Made by a program: the position numbers and the translations under genes. From Thermoleophilia bacterium (GTDB taxonomy: Bacteria > Actinomycetota > Thermoleophilia > Gaiellales > Gaiellaceae), in the NCBI GenBank assembly GCA_025936595.1, contig JAICTB010000012.1, forward strand, positions 1 through 18,275: a stretch of DNA of 18,275 nucleotides. The letters are read 5' to 3'. The notes under the pieces were generated by a model. That model searched no databases. It was given only the letters and a program-made list of their open reading frames with translations, and was not told the origin of the DNA. Below, piece by piece: positions 1 to 7,058 of this stretch; within the stretch, counting starts at the first letter, position 1, and each line of letters opens with the position of its first letter.

Positions 1-1303
1 CCTCCGCCTCCTCGCAGGCGAGGATCGCCATCCGGATCGCACCGCCGCCGAGCCGGCGGAACGGCTCGCGCGGGACGTTCGCCGGACGGCGGTGCACGAG
101 CGGCATTTTAGTCCACTCGTCGTCCGCCTCCTGGACGAGCGACGCGAGCGCCTGGCCGGCGAGCCAGGAGGGGCCGACCCCGTGGCCCGAGTAGCCGAGC
201 GCGTAGTGCGTCCGTGTCCCCGGGACCGTGCCGATGAACGGCGTGTGGTCGGCGGCGACGTCGATCGGGCCGCCCCAGGACGCCTCGACCTTCGCCGCGT
301 CGAGGCCGGGGAGGAGGTGTCGCAGCCCGGCTTCCGCGCGTGCGGCCGTCGGTGCGTCATGGGTGAAGCGCTCGTCGATGCGGCCGCCGAATCCGATCGG
401 CCCCGAGCCGGAGCCCATCAGCACCCGGCCGTCGTTCGTCGTGCGGAAGTAGTGCAGGAACATGCGCGAGTCGATCAGCGCCTCGCCGCGCGTCCAACCG
501 ATCTGCTCGAGCAGCTCCGGCACGGGCTCCGTCAGGACGACGTAGCTGCCGAACACGGTCATCGTCCCGCGCACCGGGCGCCAGCCCGCGGCGGCGGCGT
601 TCGTCGCGACGACGACGTCGCGCGCGCGGACGGGGAAGTCGTTCGCCTCGAGCGCGCCGCGGCGAAGCGTTGCACGCGTGCCCTCGTACAGCTCGACGCC
701 GGCGGCGAGCGCGGCCCGGCGCAGCGCACGTACGAGCCGCGCAGGGTGGACGGTCGCGCCGTCGCGGAAGAAGACCGCGGTGCGGAACGCGGGGGAAATG
801 CCGGGGTCGTCGCGGCGCACCGCTTCCTCCGGGTGACCGAGCTCGTGCGCAGCCGCCACGGCCTGCTCGACGGCTGCGTCCTGCGACGGCGTCGTCGAGG
901 CCTGCAGCATCCCGCCCTCGCGCAGCCACGCGTCCTCACCGTGCGCGGCGAGGAAGGCGCGGACGCCCGGGACGATCCGATCGCCGATCGCACACAGCTC
1001 GAGCGCGCGCTCATCGCCGAAGAGGTCGCGCAGGCCCGCGAGGTACGACCAGTAGCCGTGGCAGAAGCCGCCGTTCCGCCCGCTCGGCCCCCAGCCGCAG
1101 AATGCGGCTTCGAGCACCGCGACGCGGAGCTCCGGCTCGCGCGTACGAAGCTCGAGCGCGGTCCACAGTCCGGTGTAGCCGCCGCCCACGATCGCGACGT
1201 CGACGTTGAGCGGCGCGCCGAGCGGCGCGGAGCGCTCGCCGTCGTCCGCGTCGCGGAGCCACCACGCGGGCTCGAGCCCGGGAAGAACCGTCGGCGTCGC
1301 CAT
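1..1303 (-). CDS. FAD-dependent oxidoreductase, DAO/PuuB-like (C-terminus cut by window edge)
   Basis: Reading the minus strand from ATG at 1303 gives an open frame that runs off the left edge (about 434 codons seen). A Rossmann FAD-binding motif, VAIVGGGYTGLWTALEL, lies near residues 30-46. It is followed by GWGPSGRNGGF, a signature of glycine/D-amino-acid oxidase-like and gamma-glutamylputrescine oxidase-like enzymes. Further on are HYFRTTNDGRVLMGSGSG and the C-terminal FAD-contact stretch WGGPIDVAADHTPFIGTVPG. The family oxidises the C-N bond of amines or secondary/D-amino acids with FAD, in the cytoplasm or at the membrane. It diverges from a proline-racemase-family gene with 25 bp between starts, so a joint role in proline or hydroxyproline-type amino-acid catabolism is a reasonable inference. 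The substrate cannot be told from sequence. The opposite strand is open by GC bias only. Confidence 0.9.
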   Translation of the reverse strand, partial: MATPTVLPGLEPAWWLRDADDGERSAPLGAPLNVDVAIVGGGYTGLWTALELRTREPELRVAVLEAAFCGWGPSGRNGGFCHGYWSYLAGLRDLFGDERALELCAIGDRIVPGVRAFLAAHGEDAWLREGGMLQASTTPSQDAAVEQAVAAAHELGHPEEAVRRDDPGISPAFRTAVFFRDGATVHPARLVRALRRAALAAGVELYEGTRATLRRGALEANDFPVRARDVVVATNAAAAGWRPVRGTMTVFGSYVVLTEPVPELLEQIGWTRGEALIDSRMFLHYFRTTNDGRVLMGSGSGPIGFGGRIDERFTHDAPTAARAEAGLRHLLPGLDAAKVEASWGGPIDVAADHTPFIGTVPGTRTHYALGYSGHGVGPSWLAGQALASLVQEADDEWTKMPLVHRRPANVPREPFRRLGGGAIRMAILACEEAE

Positions 1304-1310
1304 GCGTGCG

Positions 1311-1320
1311 AGCGTATCGT
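1311..1320. promoter_or_regulatory. Overlapping back-to-back -10-like elements of the divergent oxidase/racemase pair
   Basis: In the 25 bp between the two starts, TACGCT (minus, 1316-1311) ends 7 nt before the oxidase ATG and TATCGT (plus, 1315-1320) ends 8 nt before the racemase ATG. Both fit TAnnnT and the spacing would give leaderless or nearly leaderless transcripts. No convincing -35 is seen for either, and no Shine-Dalgarno, so this is a weak call. Confidence 0.3.
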
Positions 1321-1328
1321 CGGGCGCG

Positions 1329-2360
1329 ATGCGCGCACGCCGCTCGATCACGGTCGTCGGTTGTCATGCGGGCGGCGAGGTCGGGAACGTCGTCGTCGCG
1401 GGCGTCGACCCGCCGGCGGGCGCGACCGTGTTCGAGCAGATGCAGTCGTTGCGCGCCGATGACTCGCTGCGTCGCTTCCTGCTACGCGAGCCGCGCGGGT
1501 CGGTCGCGACGCACGCGAACCTGATCGTGCCGGCGACGCGCGCCGACTGCGACGCGGGGTACATCATCATGGAGCCGACCGAGTATCCCGCGATGTCAGG
1601 CTCGAACACGATCTGCGTCGCTACGGTGCTGCTCGAGACGGGTCTGGTCGAGCTTCGAGAGCCGGAGACGCTGCTCCGGCTCGAGGCGCCCGCCGGCGTC
1701 GTCGAGGTGCGCGCGCGGTGTCGAGACGGGCGTGTGGAGAGCGTCGAGCTGACGAACGTGCCGTCGTTCGCGGCGCAGCTCGATGCGCCGCTCGAGGTGG
1801 AGGGGCTCGGGACGCTCGCCGTGGACGTCGCCTTCGGCGGCATGTGGTACGCGATCGCGGACGCATCGACGCTCGGTTTCGCGATCGAGCCGCAGGAGGC
1901 GCGAGAGCTGGCGCGGGCCGGCGAGCTGATCCGGGTCGCGGCGCGCGCGCAGCTTCCCTGCGTGCACCCGGAGAATTCCGAGATCGCGGGTGTCAGCATC
2001 GTCCAGATTGCGGAGCCGTGGCAGGGCGTCGGCCGCGTGACGAGGAACGCCGTCGTCGTCGCGCCGGGCAGGCTCGACCGCTCGGCGACGGGAACGGGCC
2101 TGTCGGCGCGCATGGCAGTCCTGCACGCGCGCGGGCTGATGCGCACCGGCGACGCGATGACCCACGCGTCGGCAATCGGCTCGACCTTCGACGGCCGGAT
2201 CGTGTCCGAGACGACGGTGGGCGGGCTCCCCGCGATCGTGCCGGCGATCCGGGGCAGCGGGTGGATCACGGGGATCAACGAGCTGTACGTCGACGACGAC
2301 GATCCGTATCCCGAGGGCTACCTGCTCTCGGACACGTGGCCGGGCGACGACGTCCAGTAG
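1329..2360 (+). CDS. Proline racemase family protein with Ser/Thr catalytic positions
   Basis: A 343-residue protein when started at ATG 1329; in-frame upstream codons back to 1206 overlap the divergent oxidase and lack family features, so they are discarded. Family landmarks are VVGCHAGGEVGNVV at the N-terminus, MSGSNTIC (residues 89-96), FGGMWYAI (169-176), HPENSEIAGVSIVQI (213-227) and DRSATGTGLSAR (250-261). Family members act as proline racemases, hydroxyproline 2-epimerases (two Cys, or Ser/Cys) or trans-3-hydroxyproline dehydratases (Cys/Thr). Here the first catalytic position is Ser90 and the second Thr254. A simple two-thiol racemase mechanism is therefore unlikely, and a dehydratase or other activity is more plausible (inference). 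The divergent amine oxidase suggests linked imino-acid catabolism. Length and termini look intact. Confidence 0.9.
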   Translation: MRARRSITVVGCHAGGEVGNVVVAGVDPPAGATVFEQMQSLRADDSLRRFLLREPRGSVATHANLIVPATRADCDAGYIIMEPTEYPAMSGSNTICVATVLLETGLVELREPETLLRLEAPAGVVEVRARCRDGRVESVELTNVPSFAAQLDAPLEVEGLGTLAVDVAFGGMWYAIADASTLGFAIEPQEARELARAGELIRVAARAQLPCVHPENSEIAGVSIVQIAEPWQGVGRVTRNAVVVAPGRLDRSATGTGLSARMAVLHARGLMRTGDAMTHASAIGSTFDGRIVSETTVGGLPAIVPAIRGSGWITGINELYVDDDDPYPEGYLLSDTWPGDDVQ

Positions 2361-2420
2361 CGGTCCGCCTCCCGGCGAGCGTCCCTCAAGCGGGCAGATC
2401 GAGGTGCCGATGCGTTCGGT

Positions 2421-4370
2421 ATGCAGTCTGGCGTCTCTCTGCCGCTTCGCCGTGCGGTCGTTCTCGACCGCGCGGCCGCCTGGCGGCTCGCGCTCGGCGG
2501 CCTCTTCGTCACGAGCGTCGTCGTGCGGACATGGGCTGCGTGGTTGCGCGCGACCCCGAACTACTTTCCCGACGAGGGCATCTACGCGACATTGTCACGT
2601 GCGCTTGCGCACGGTCACCTGCCGGAGGTGCGCGGCCACGTCGCGCACTTTCCGGCGCTGCTGCAGCCGCTCCTGACGGCACCCGCATGGTGGTTCGGCT
2701 CCCTCGAGACGGGCTACCGCGTCACGCAGGCGATCGAATGCGTCGCCGTCTCGACGGTCGCGCTCGCGGTGTGGTGGACAGCGCGGCGTCTTGGCGTCGG
2801 GAAGGGCGCTGCCTTCGCCGCCGCGGCGGTGTCGCTCGCGGTGCCGGACGCCGGCTACTCCGGCTGGGTGTTGTCGGAGCCGATCGCATACCCGATCTTC
2901 GTTGCGGCGGTCGGCACAGGCGCCGTCGCACTGGCGCGGCCCACGCGGCGCGCGCAATCGGTGTTTCTCGCCTTGGCGCTCCTCGCCTCGTTCGCGCGCC
3001 TGCAGCTTGCGGTGTTGCTTCTCGCCTACCTCGTCGCTGCGCTCGTCCTCCGGCGCCTGCGCGAGCAGCGGATCGTGATCGGTGGCGTCACACTCGCCGT
3101 CGTCGCCGCGCTCGGCGGCGGGCTCGGGTATTACCACGCGGCCCCCGCTGCCTTCCACCTCGTCAGCCCCGCGTCGCTCGGGCGAAACGCGCTCGTGCTC
3201 GCGTACGCCGCGGGCTGGGCGATCGTCCCGGCAGGCGTCCTCGGACTGGCGGGCGCGTTCGGGCGGTCGCGGAGCGAGGAGGAGCGCGCGTTCGGCGCCT
3301 TCGCGCTGATCGCGGGCGCAGCGGTGCTCGCCGAGGCCACGCTGTACGGGGACGGAGCGGTCGTGCACGAGCGGTACGGCTGCTATCTCCTGCCTCTGCT
3401 CGCCCTCGGCTTCGCCCTCCACGCCGACCGCGGCTGGCCGTGGCGGCGCGTGCATGCACTCCTGGCGGCAGCACTTCTGACGGTCGCCGCGGCCGCCCCG
3501 CTGTCGGGCTGGGCCGCCGCAGGTGGGAACGCGCACTCGCTCGTCCTCACAGGGCTGCTTCGCGTCGAGGCGCTCGCGGGCTCGCCGGGAGACGGCGCGC
3601 TTCTCGTCGCCGCGGCGGCGGGCGCCCTGTCCGTCGCCGCGATCGTCTGCGCGTGGCGCGGCGCGACGATTTTCCTCGCCGTGCTCGCGCTGTCGTTCTG
3701 CATCGCGGCCTCGGCCTTCGCGACCGCGTTCGACGTTCAGAACTCGCGCAACGTGAAGGCGTCGTTCATCCCCGCCGGCGAGGGGTGGGCGGGCGCGGAC
3801 GCGACGGTTGTCGCAGGCCCGGCGCCGCGGACGAGCGTCCTCGAGCAGTTTTTCTGGAACCGGGGCGCTCGGCGGCTGGCGCTCCTCCCCGGCGCCGCCG
3901 CCCCCGACGTCTTCTCCAGCAGCCCGACGCGGGTCAGCTCCGGCGGCGCGCTCGAGGGTGTGACGGGGCGAGTCGTCCTCGACGAGGATGGTGCGGCTCT
4001 TGTCCCCACCGCGCCCGAGCGGGCGAACGGCCCCTGGCTCGCCGCCGCCACACCGCAACTCGCAGCGGTGGTCGGCGGACGGTACGGCGACGGCTGGATC
4101 GCTCCCTCGGGACACGGCCGGATGTATCGGGGCGGGACGCTCAGCTTCACGGTCCTGGCCCCGGAGGCCCTGACCCTTCGCCTGGCCGGACAGGTGGTGC
4201 ACATAGGTACCCATGTGCCTGCACACGTGTACCTATGTGCAATAGGCCCCTTCGGCTATGCCTTCTCGAGCCACGGGTACCTGGGCTCCCGCGCCGTCAG
4301 CGCACGCACGAGCTTTCCCGTCTGGTCACAGAGTGCGACGTGCCGGACGCCGCGTGTGACGGTGGACTGA
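2421..4370 (+). CDS. Polytopic membrane protein, GT-C glycosyltransferase-like (ArnT/PMT type)
   Basis: A 649-residue protein with about ten or more hydrophobic helices between residues ~22 and ~440, then a soluble C-terminal part. After the first helix comes NYFPDEGIYATLSRALAHG (residues 47-65). A conserved acidic pair in the first extracytoplasmic loop is the mark of GT-C enzymes that use polyprenyl-linked sugars, so transfer of a sugar to a wall or surface polymer is the best guess; donor and acceptor are unknown. The start at 2421 is the best ATG, but its Shine-Dalgarno is poor (GAGGTG at 2401 is too far). The last ~60 residues (from 4199) run through a 42-nt hairpin and look unlike the rest, so the native C-terminus may have been lost or extended. 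Family confidence is moderate; membrane character is clear. Confidence 0.75.
   Translation: MQSGVSLPLRRAVVLDRAAAWRLALGGLFVTSVVVRTWAAWLRATPNYFPDEGIYATLSRALAHGHLPEVRGHVAHFPALLQPLLTAPAWWFGSLETGYRVTQAIECVAVSTVALAVWWTARRLGVGKGAAFAAAAVSLAVPDAGYSGWVLSEPIAYPIFVAAVGTGAVALARPTRRAQSVFLALALLASFARLQLAVLLLAYLVAALVLRRLREQRIVIGGVTLAVVAALGGGLGYYHAAPAAFHLVSPASLGRNALVLAYAAGWAIVPAGVLGLAGAFGRSRSEEERAFGAFALIAGAAVLAEATLYGDGAVVHERYGCYLLPLLALGFALHADRGWPWRRVHALLAAALLTVAAAAPLSGWAAAGGNAHSLVLTGLLRVEALAGSPGDGALLVAAAAGALSVAAIVCAWRGATIFLAVLALSFCIAASAFATAFDVQNSRNVKASFIPAGEGWAGADATVVAGPAPRTSVLEQFFWNRGARRLALLPGAAAPDVFSSSPTRVSSGGALEGVTGRVVLDEDGAALVPTAPERANGPWLAAATPQLAAVVGGRYGDGWIAPSGHGRMYRGGTLSFTVLAPEALTLRLAGQVVHIGTHVPAHVYLCAIGPFGYAFSSHGYLGSRAVSARTSFPVWSQSATCRTPRVTVD
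4199..4240. repeat. Near-perfect 42-nt hairpin (12 perfect bp plus an 8-nt inner arm with 2 mismatches)
   Basis: The outer arms GCACATAGGTAC (4199-4210) and GTACCTATGTGC (4229-4240) are perfectly complementary. The inner arms 4211-4218 and 4221-4228 pair with two mismatches around a CT loop. It lies inside the 3' end of the GT-C reading frame and just beyond a minus-strand stop at 4256-4258. It could be a REP-like or miniature element, or a terminator for that minus-strand remnant. No flanking T-run is obvious. It occurs once in this window. Confidence 0.75.
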
Positions 4371-4400
4371 CCCGCGGGCGAGCACTTCGCTCCGTAGGTC
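4256..4400 (-). pseudogene. Possible remnant of a minus-strand gene (C-terminal part only)
   Basis: A minus-strand frame ending at TAG (4258-4256) reads like a protein tail, including CDQTGKLVRALTAREPRYPW and a TYGAKCSPAGQSTVTRGVRH stretch before it, with mostly G/C third positions. It has no ATG or TTG, and its only in-frame GTG lies near the end. A TGA blocks it near 4475, so it cannot be an intact gene unless a rare start is used. It overlaps the doubtful 3' end of the GT-C frame. I do not recognise the family. Chance openness in GC-rich DNA is the main alternative. Confidence 0.25.
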
Positions 4401-4458
4401 CTTCCGCGTCCGAAGATGGGTCCGAAAGACCTGGCCGCTCCGGAGCTTCGCCGCGACC

Positions 4459-5361
4459 ATGGCCGCGGTCGTGGGGGTCATCTGCACGAAGTGGAGCGTC
4501 GTCGCGGCGTTCTCGATCGCCTTGCTGCTGCTCGTGGCGCCCGGAGCGTCGTCGTCGAGCGCCCGTTCGCTCGCCGCCTACTCCGGGACCGGGTCATGGG
4601 TCTCGATCTACGACACGCAGGCGTGGGAGCATCCGGACGCGGTCGTGCGCAGATTGAAGGCGCACCGCGTCCACACGCTCTTCCTCGAGACGGCGAACGA
4701 CCGCCAGCGGGTCGACGTCGTCCGCCCCTCCGTGGTCGGCCGCTTCATCCGCGCCGCCCACGCCGCGCGGATCGCGGTCGTCGGCTGGTACCTGCCGTCG
4801 CTCGCGACGCCGCGGCGCGACCTGCGTCGAGCGCTCGCCGGTGCACGCTTCCGCGCGCCGGGCGGCGAGCGGTTCGACTCGTTCGCGCTCGACATCGAGG
4901 CGACGGACGTACACCGGCTCGGCCTGCGCAGCGACCGGGCGGTGCAGCTCGTGAGAGCGGTTCGCCGTGCGCTGCCGCGCAGCATGGCGCTCGGCGCGAT
5001 CACGATCGATCCCGTCGGCGGGCGGTACTGGAACGGCTACCCGTTCGTGCGCCTCGCGCCGCAGGTCGACGTCTTCCTGCCGATGGAGTACTTCACCTCC
5101 CGCACGAGCGGCGCCGCGAAGGTGGCGCGCTACAGCGCCGCGAACGTGCGTGAGATCCGCCGCCGCGTCGGCCTCTCCACCTTTGCGGTTCACCCGATCG
5201 GCGGCGAGTCGCGTCACGCGTCGCGCGCCGAGCTGCGCGCGTTCTTCCGCGCCTCGGCGGCGAGCCGGGTGCTCGGCGTGAGCCTGTGGGAGTATGGCGA
5301 GACCTCGCCCCGGCAGTGGGCCGCACTCGCAGGCGAAGCCCGGATCACGGCCGAAGAGTGA
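4459..5361 (+). CDS. Secreted TIM-barrel-like protein, putative glycoside-hydrolase fold
   Basis: A 300-residue protein with an N-terminal signal peptide: Lys11, hydrophobic core at residues 12-27, and a small-residue stretch ending near SSSSARS. The mature part alternates predicted strands and helices: WVSIYDTQAW (47-56), HTLFLET (72-78), RIAVVGWYLPSL (104-115), FDSFALDIEATD (139-150), MALGAITIDP (176-185), VDVFLPMEYF (203-212), VLGVSLWEYGE near the end. This repeating pattern with acidic residues at strand ends (Asp145, Glu147, Glu210) resembles putative glycoside-hydrolase-like TIM barrels. Substrate is unknown; cell-wall or surface polysaccharide is an inference from secretion and the upstream GT-C neighbour. 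ATG 4459 was chosen; GTG 4471 would also leave a good signal peptide. Confidence 0.7.
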   Translation: MAAVVGVICTKWSVVAAFSIALLLLVAPGASSSSARSLAAYSGTGSWVSIYDTQAWEHPDAVVRRLKAHRVHTLFLETANDRQRVDVVRPSVVGRFIRAAHAARIAVVGWYLPSLATPRRDLRRALAGARFRAPGGERFDSFALDIEATDVHRLGLRSDRAVQLVRAVRRALPRSMALGAITIDPVGGRYWNGYPFVRLAPQVDVFLPMEYFTSRTSGAAKVARYSAANVREIRRRVGLSTFAVHPIGGESRHASRAELRAFFRASAASRVLGVSLWEYGETSPRQWAALAGEARITAEE

Positions 5362-5364
5362 GTG

Positions 5365-5383
5365 GTCCTCAGTGGAGGACTTT
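5365..5383 (+). terminator. Short hairpin terminator after the secreted protein
   Basis: GTCCTC (5365-5370), loop AGTG, GAGGAC (5375-5380), then TTT. It begins 3 bp after the stop at 5359-5361. The stem is short (6 bp), so the call is moderate. It also argues against a gene starting at the GTG at 5362. Confidence 0.5.
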
Positions 5384-5499
5384 CAAACCATGACCTCCAA
5401 GGCCTCCTCAATTCTCTCACGGGCGAGGATTGCCGCCAAGTCAGGCGCGGAACCAAACCTAGAGTCGGATGGCCCGATGGGCGTCGTCAATTCGGCGAT

Positions 5500-5709
5500 G
5501 TGAGCGGTGCTATCAAGACCGTGCTTACTGCGGCCGACGCTGAAATGCGCATGAAGGATGTCCACGCTGAAGTCGAGCGACTCCTCGGCGGTGAGGTCTC
5601 GTTCCAGTCGGTTGCTGATTTCCTCACCAAGAACAGCAAGGGACAGAAGCCCTTGTTCGAGAGGCCGAGGTATGGCCACTACCGGTTGCTGCGGTTCGAG
5701 CCCAGTTAG
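5500..5709 (+). CDS. Small winged-helix-like protein, possible DNA-binding
   Basis: The convincing part is the last ~70 codons: GAIKTVLTAADAEMRMKDV, then an AEVERLLGGEVSFQSVADFL helix region, and a basic/aromatic end FERPRYGHYRLLRFEPS. The pattern (helix, recognition-like helix, then a FxRxxYGxYxL wing) resembles winged-helix domains seen in small actinobacterial proteins of accessory regions and in HARE-type HTH proteins. The frame is open back to GTG 5362, directly after the previous stop, but that stretch contains a terminator-like hairpin and looks non-coding. GTG 5500 is therefore given as start although it lacks a clear ribosome-binding site. First gene of the lower-GC island. It could be a regulator or a fragment of a larger protein. 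Confidence 0.5.
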   Translation: MSGAIKTVLTAADAEMRMKDVHAEVERLLGGEVSFQSVADFLTKNSKGQKPLFERPRYGHYRLLRFEPS

Positions 5710-5730
5710 ATGGGCCTAACTGGGCATCTT
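5700..5730 (+). terminator. Perfect 10-bp stem hairpin overlapping the stop codon
   Basis: GCCCAGTTAG (5700-5709), loop ATGGGC, CTAACTGGGC (5716-5725), then ATCTT. The TAG stop of the winged-helix gene forms the end of the left arm. The palindrome also works from the minus strand, where genes converge on it, so it may act as a bidirectional terminator. Confidence 0.6.
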
Positions 5731-5859
5731 TCAAACCCGCCGGAACCTCTGGCGAACCTCCTCGCCTTCCTCCAGGTCATCCACGAGATGCCGAAGAAAC
5801 CCAAGGACGCCCGGAAGCAGTTCTCTAGGTTGCGGTATCCGCCCAGTGCTGAAAAATGA
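5710..5859 (+). CDS. Candidate small protein (49 aa) or remnant
   Basis: ATG at 5710 directly follows the preceding TAG and opens 49 codons. The central stretch NLLAFLQVIHEMPKKPKDAR has almost exclusively G/C third positions, unlike the minus-strand frames here. Its 3' end overlaps the end of the HIT gene on the other strand. A similar core (LLSFFEVVHEKRP) occurs at 6351-6392, also on the plus strand. There is no Shine-Dalgarno and the start lies in a hairpin loop, so it may be the tail of a broken gene rather than a functional one. Confidence 0.25.
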   Translation: MGLTGHLSNPPEPLANLLAFLQVIHEMPKKPKDARKQFSRLRYPPSAEK

Positions 5860-6289
5860 ACTCGGCCAAGCGCATACGCTCCTCATTTGGGGTGACCTCA
5901 ACGTCGTGCGTTGGCGGGAAAGGTGCATCCGCTCTCTTCGGCACAACATGAAAGTGAACATGCGGCACGGTTTGGAATGCGCCCACTCCGTTGTGCTGCT
6001 GTATGAGAAGCCCATCTGGATCCAGAGCGTCACGTAGAGCTCGCGCCGTCCGGCCGACCATGCGTATGAGGTCCACTTCTTCTTGAGGCGAGAGCTCGAA
6101 AATAGTCTCTACATGCCGTCGCGGAACCACGAGCGTATGGCCTTCCATGCCGCCAAGGGACGCGGGGTTCAAGAATGCTGTCACCGCGTCGTCTTCGGCT
6201 ATCACTGCCGGCGGTCCATGCCAGGCATAGCGCCCAGCGAAGTTTTCACAGAACGGACAAGGCTCCCTCTGAGGGATCTCCATGGCCAT
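5825..6289 (-). CDS. HIT (histidine triad) family protein
   Basis: A 154-residue protein with the histidine triad PHVHFHVVPKR (His110, His112, His114) and an N-terminal CPFC (11-14) that, with later residues, often binds zinc in this family. GHTLVVPRRHVETIFEL (50-66) is the conserved HIT core. HIT proteins are nucleotide hydrolases or transferases acting on dinucleoside polyphosphates and nucleoside phosphoramidates; the exact substrate is not predictable. Normal family length. ATG 6289 sits 6 nt after a good -10 element with no Shine-Dalgarno, consistent with leaderless translation; an in-frame ATG at 6283 is the alternative. Composition is less GC-rich than the flanking host-like genes. Confidence 0.9.
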   Translation of the reverse strand: MAMEIPQREPCPFCENFAGRYAWHGPPAVIAEDDAVTAFLNPASLGGMEGHTLVVPRRHVETIFELSPQEEVDLIRMVGRTARALRDALDPDGLLIQQHNGVGAFQTVPHVHFHVVPKRADAPFPPTHDVEVTPNEERMRLAEFIFQHWADTAT

Positions 6290-6295
6290 AGCCCA

Positions 6296-6324
6296 ATTCT
6301 ACGGCGAGTTTTCTATTTTGACAA
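6296..6324 (-). promoter_or_regulatory. Promoter of the HIT gene, leaderless type
   Basis: On the minus strand TTGTCA (6324-6319), 17-bp spacer, TAGAAT (6301-6296), then 6 nt to the ATG at 6289. This is a near-consensus sigma-70/HrdB-type promoter whose expected start of transcription falls on or next to the start codon. Confidence 0.65.
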
Positions 6325-6408
6325 CAAATGCAACGCAGAACCCCTCGCCACATCTACTGTCGTTCTTCGAGGTCGTCCACGAGAAGCGCCCGACCAAGAG
6401 ACAAAGTT

Positions 6409-6846
6409 TCAATTGTTGACGCGAGGCACCTGACGAAACAGGTCGCGATGACCCGCTATCGCGTCAGGAACTGCGTAGTGCAGAACGTTCGATCGTGGGA
6501 GCGGCAAGTAACGCCTGGCGTGCCACTCGACCGCGGCAATCTCACCTGTTGTCGGCACGCGTGGTATGCCGGAAGCGATCCGACAAGCGAAGGCGAAGAC
6601 TGTGAAGTCGTCATCGAGCAAGTACTCGCCCACGAGATGATCGATCTCTACGATCGCTCCCGTCTCCTCGAAGGCCTCCCTCACCACTGCCTCTTCGGGG
6701 GTCTCGTTCGCCTCGATCGCACCACCGGGAAGACTCCAACGATGCAGCCCGTAATTCTCCTTCACCAACAGCACGCGTTCGAGTCCGTCGAAAACGATCG
6801 CTGCAGCTCCGGCCGTTGGTAGGTCTGGATAGGACTCATGAGTCAT
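6409..6846 (-). CDS. Nudix hydrolase
   Basis: A complete Nudix box is present: G, five residues, E, seven residues, then REAFEETGA, within a stretch beginning GGAIEANETPEEAVV. It is preceded by the strand HRWSLPG and followed by VGEYLLDDDFTVFAFACRI, the typical alpha/beta Nudix fold. These enzymes hydrolyse a nucleoside diphosphate linked to another moiety, using Mg2+ held by the REUXEE glutamates. Substrate unknown. Two in-frame ATGs exist (6852 and 6846). AGGAG on the minus strand is only 1 nt before the first but 7 nt before the second, so 6846 is preferred (145 aa). It follows the kinase-like remnant by ~36 bp on the same strand and has no promoter of its own that I can see, so it is probably co-transcribed with the upstream minus-strand genes. 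Confidence 0.92.
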   Translation of the reverse strand: MTHESYPDLPTAGAAAIVFDGLERVLLVKENYGLHRWSLPGGAIEANETPEEAVVREAFEETGAIVEIDHLVGEYLLDDDFTVFAFACRIASGIPRVPTTGEIAAVEWHARRYLPLPRSNVLHYAVPDAIAGHRDLFRQVPRVNN

Positions 6847-6882
6847 GGCCATACTCCTACTTGCACCTCGACAGACTTCGCT

Positions 6883-7058
6883 TCAGTTCCAACCGATCGC
6901 CTCAATGACTTCCTCGGCGATCTCGCGGACGCTTCGGTCTTGGGTCTGCACGACGATGTCTTCGACCGGGTGCTCTTTCCAGTGAGCCTCGAGCTCACGG
7001 GCTCGGCTTATGTACCAGTCAAGAGAAGATCCTGGCTCTCGATGCCGTAAGGAAAATG
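6883..7058 (-). pseudogene. C-terminal remnant of a probable AAA-type small-molecule kinase
   Basis: On the minus strand, in a different frame from the methyltransferase, codons from about 7058 read HREPGSSLDWYISRARELEA then HWKEHPVEDIVVQTQDRSVREIAEEVIEAIGWN up to a TGA at 6883. The WY..RARELE..WK..PVED..V...RSV.E.A.EV pattern resembles the C-termini of P-loop AAA_33-type kinases and phosphotransferases (family resemblance from memory, not searched). No P-loop or N-terminal domain is present. An ATG at 7107 is in frame, but its first codons overlap the methyltransferase coding region and have no ribosome-binding site, so expression as a 74-residue protein is possible but doubtful. It looks like the surviving tail after a recombination that placed a methyltransferase 5' part upstream. 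Confidence 0.5.

Noticed and set aside
92..1462. Long plus-strand open frame antisense to the oxidase
   Set aside because: Composition is Arg/Ala/Gly-rich with no domain, and the minus strand carries a clear FAD enzyme; it is open only because of GC bias.
2595..4226. 543-codon minus-strand frame opposite the GT-C gene
   Set aside because: Low-complexity Arg/Glu-rich sequence; the plus frame has clear membrane helices.
1718..4657. 979-codon plus-strand frame across racemase, GT-C and the next gene
   Set aside because: It crosses three gene boundaries and is Arg-rich without any motif; shadow of the true frames.
5294..5503. Plus-strand ORF overlapping the end of the secreted-protein gene
   Set aside because: Starts inside a recognised gene in another frame, crosses the terminator hairpin and has no family features.
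5705..5720. GTTAGAT...GCCTAAC resembling integron attC core sites
   Set aside because: The motifs are the two arms of one short palindrome, so they match by symmetry. No second core pair lies at attC distance, and no similar sites flank the HIT, Nudix or methyltransferase genes.
5731..6033. Minus-strand 100-codon frame antisense/adjacent to HIT
   Set aside because: Most of it is a shadow of the HIT gene; its tail (LVDDLEEGEE) is explained by the reverse of the plus-strand segment with better codon bias.
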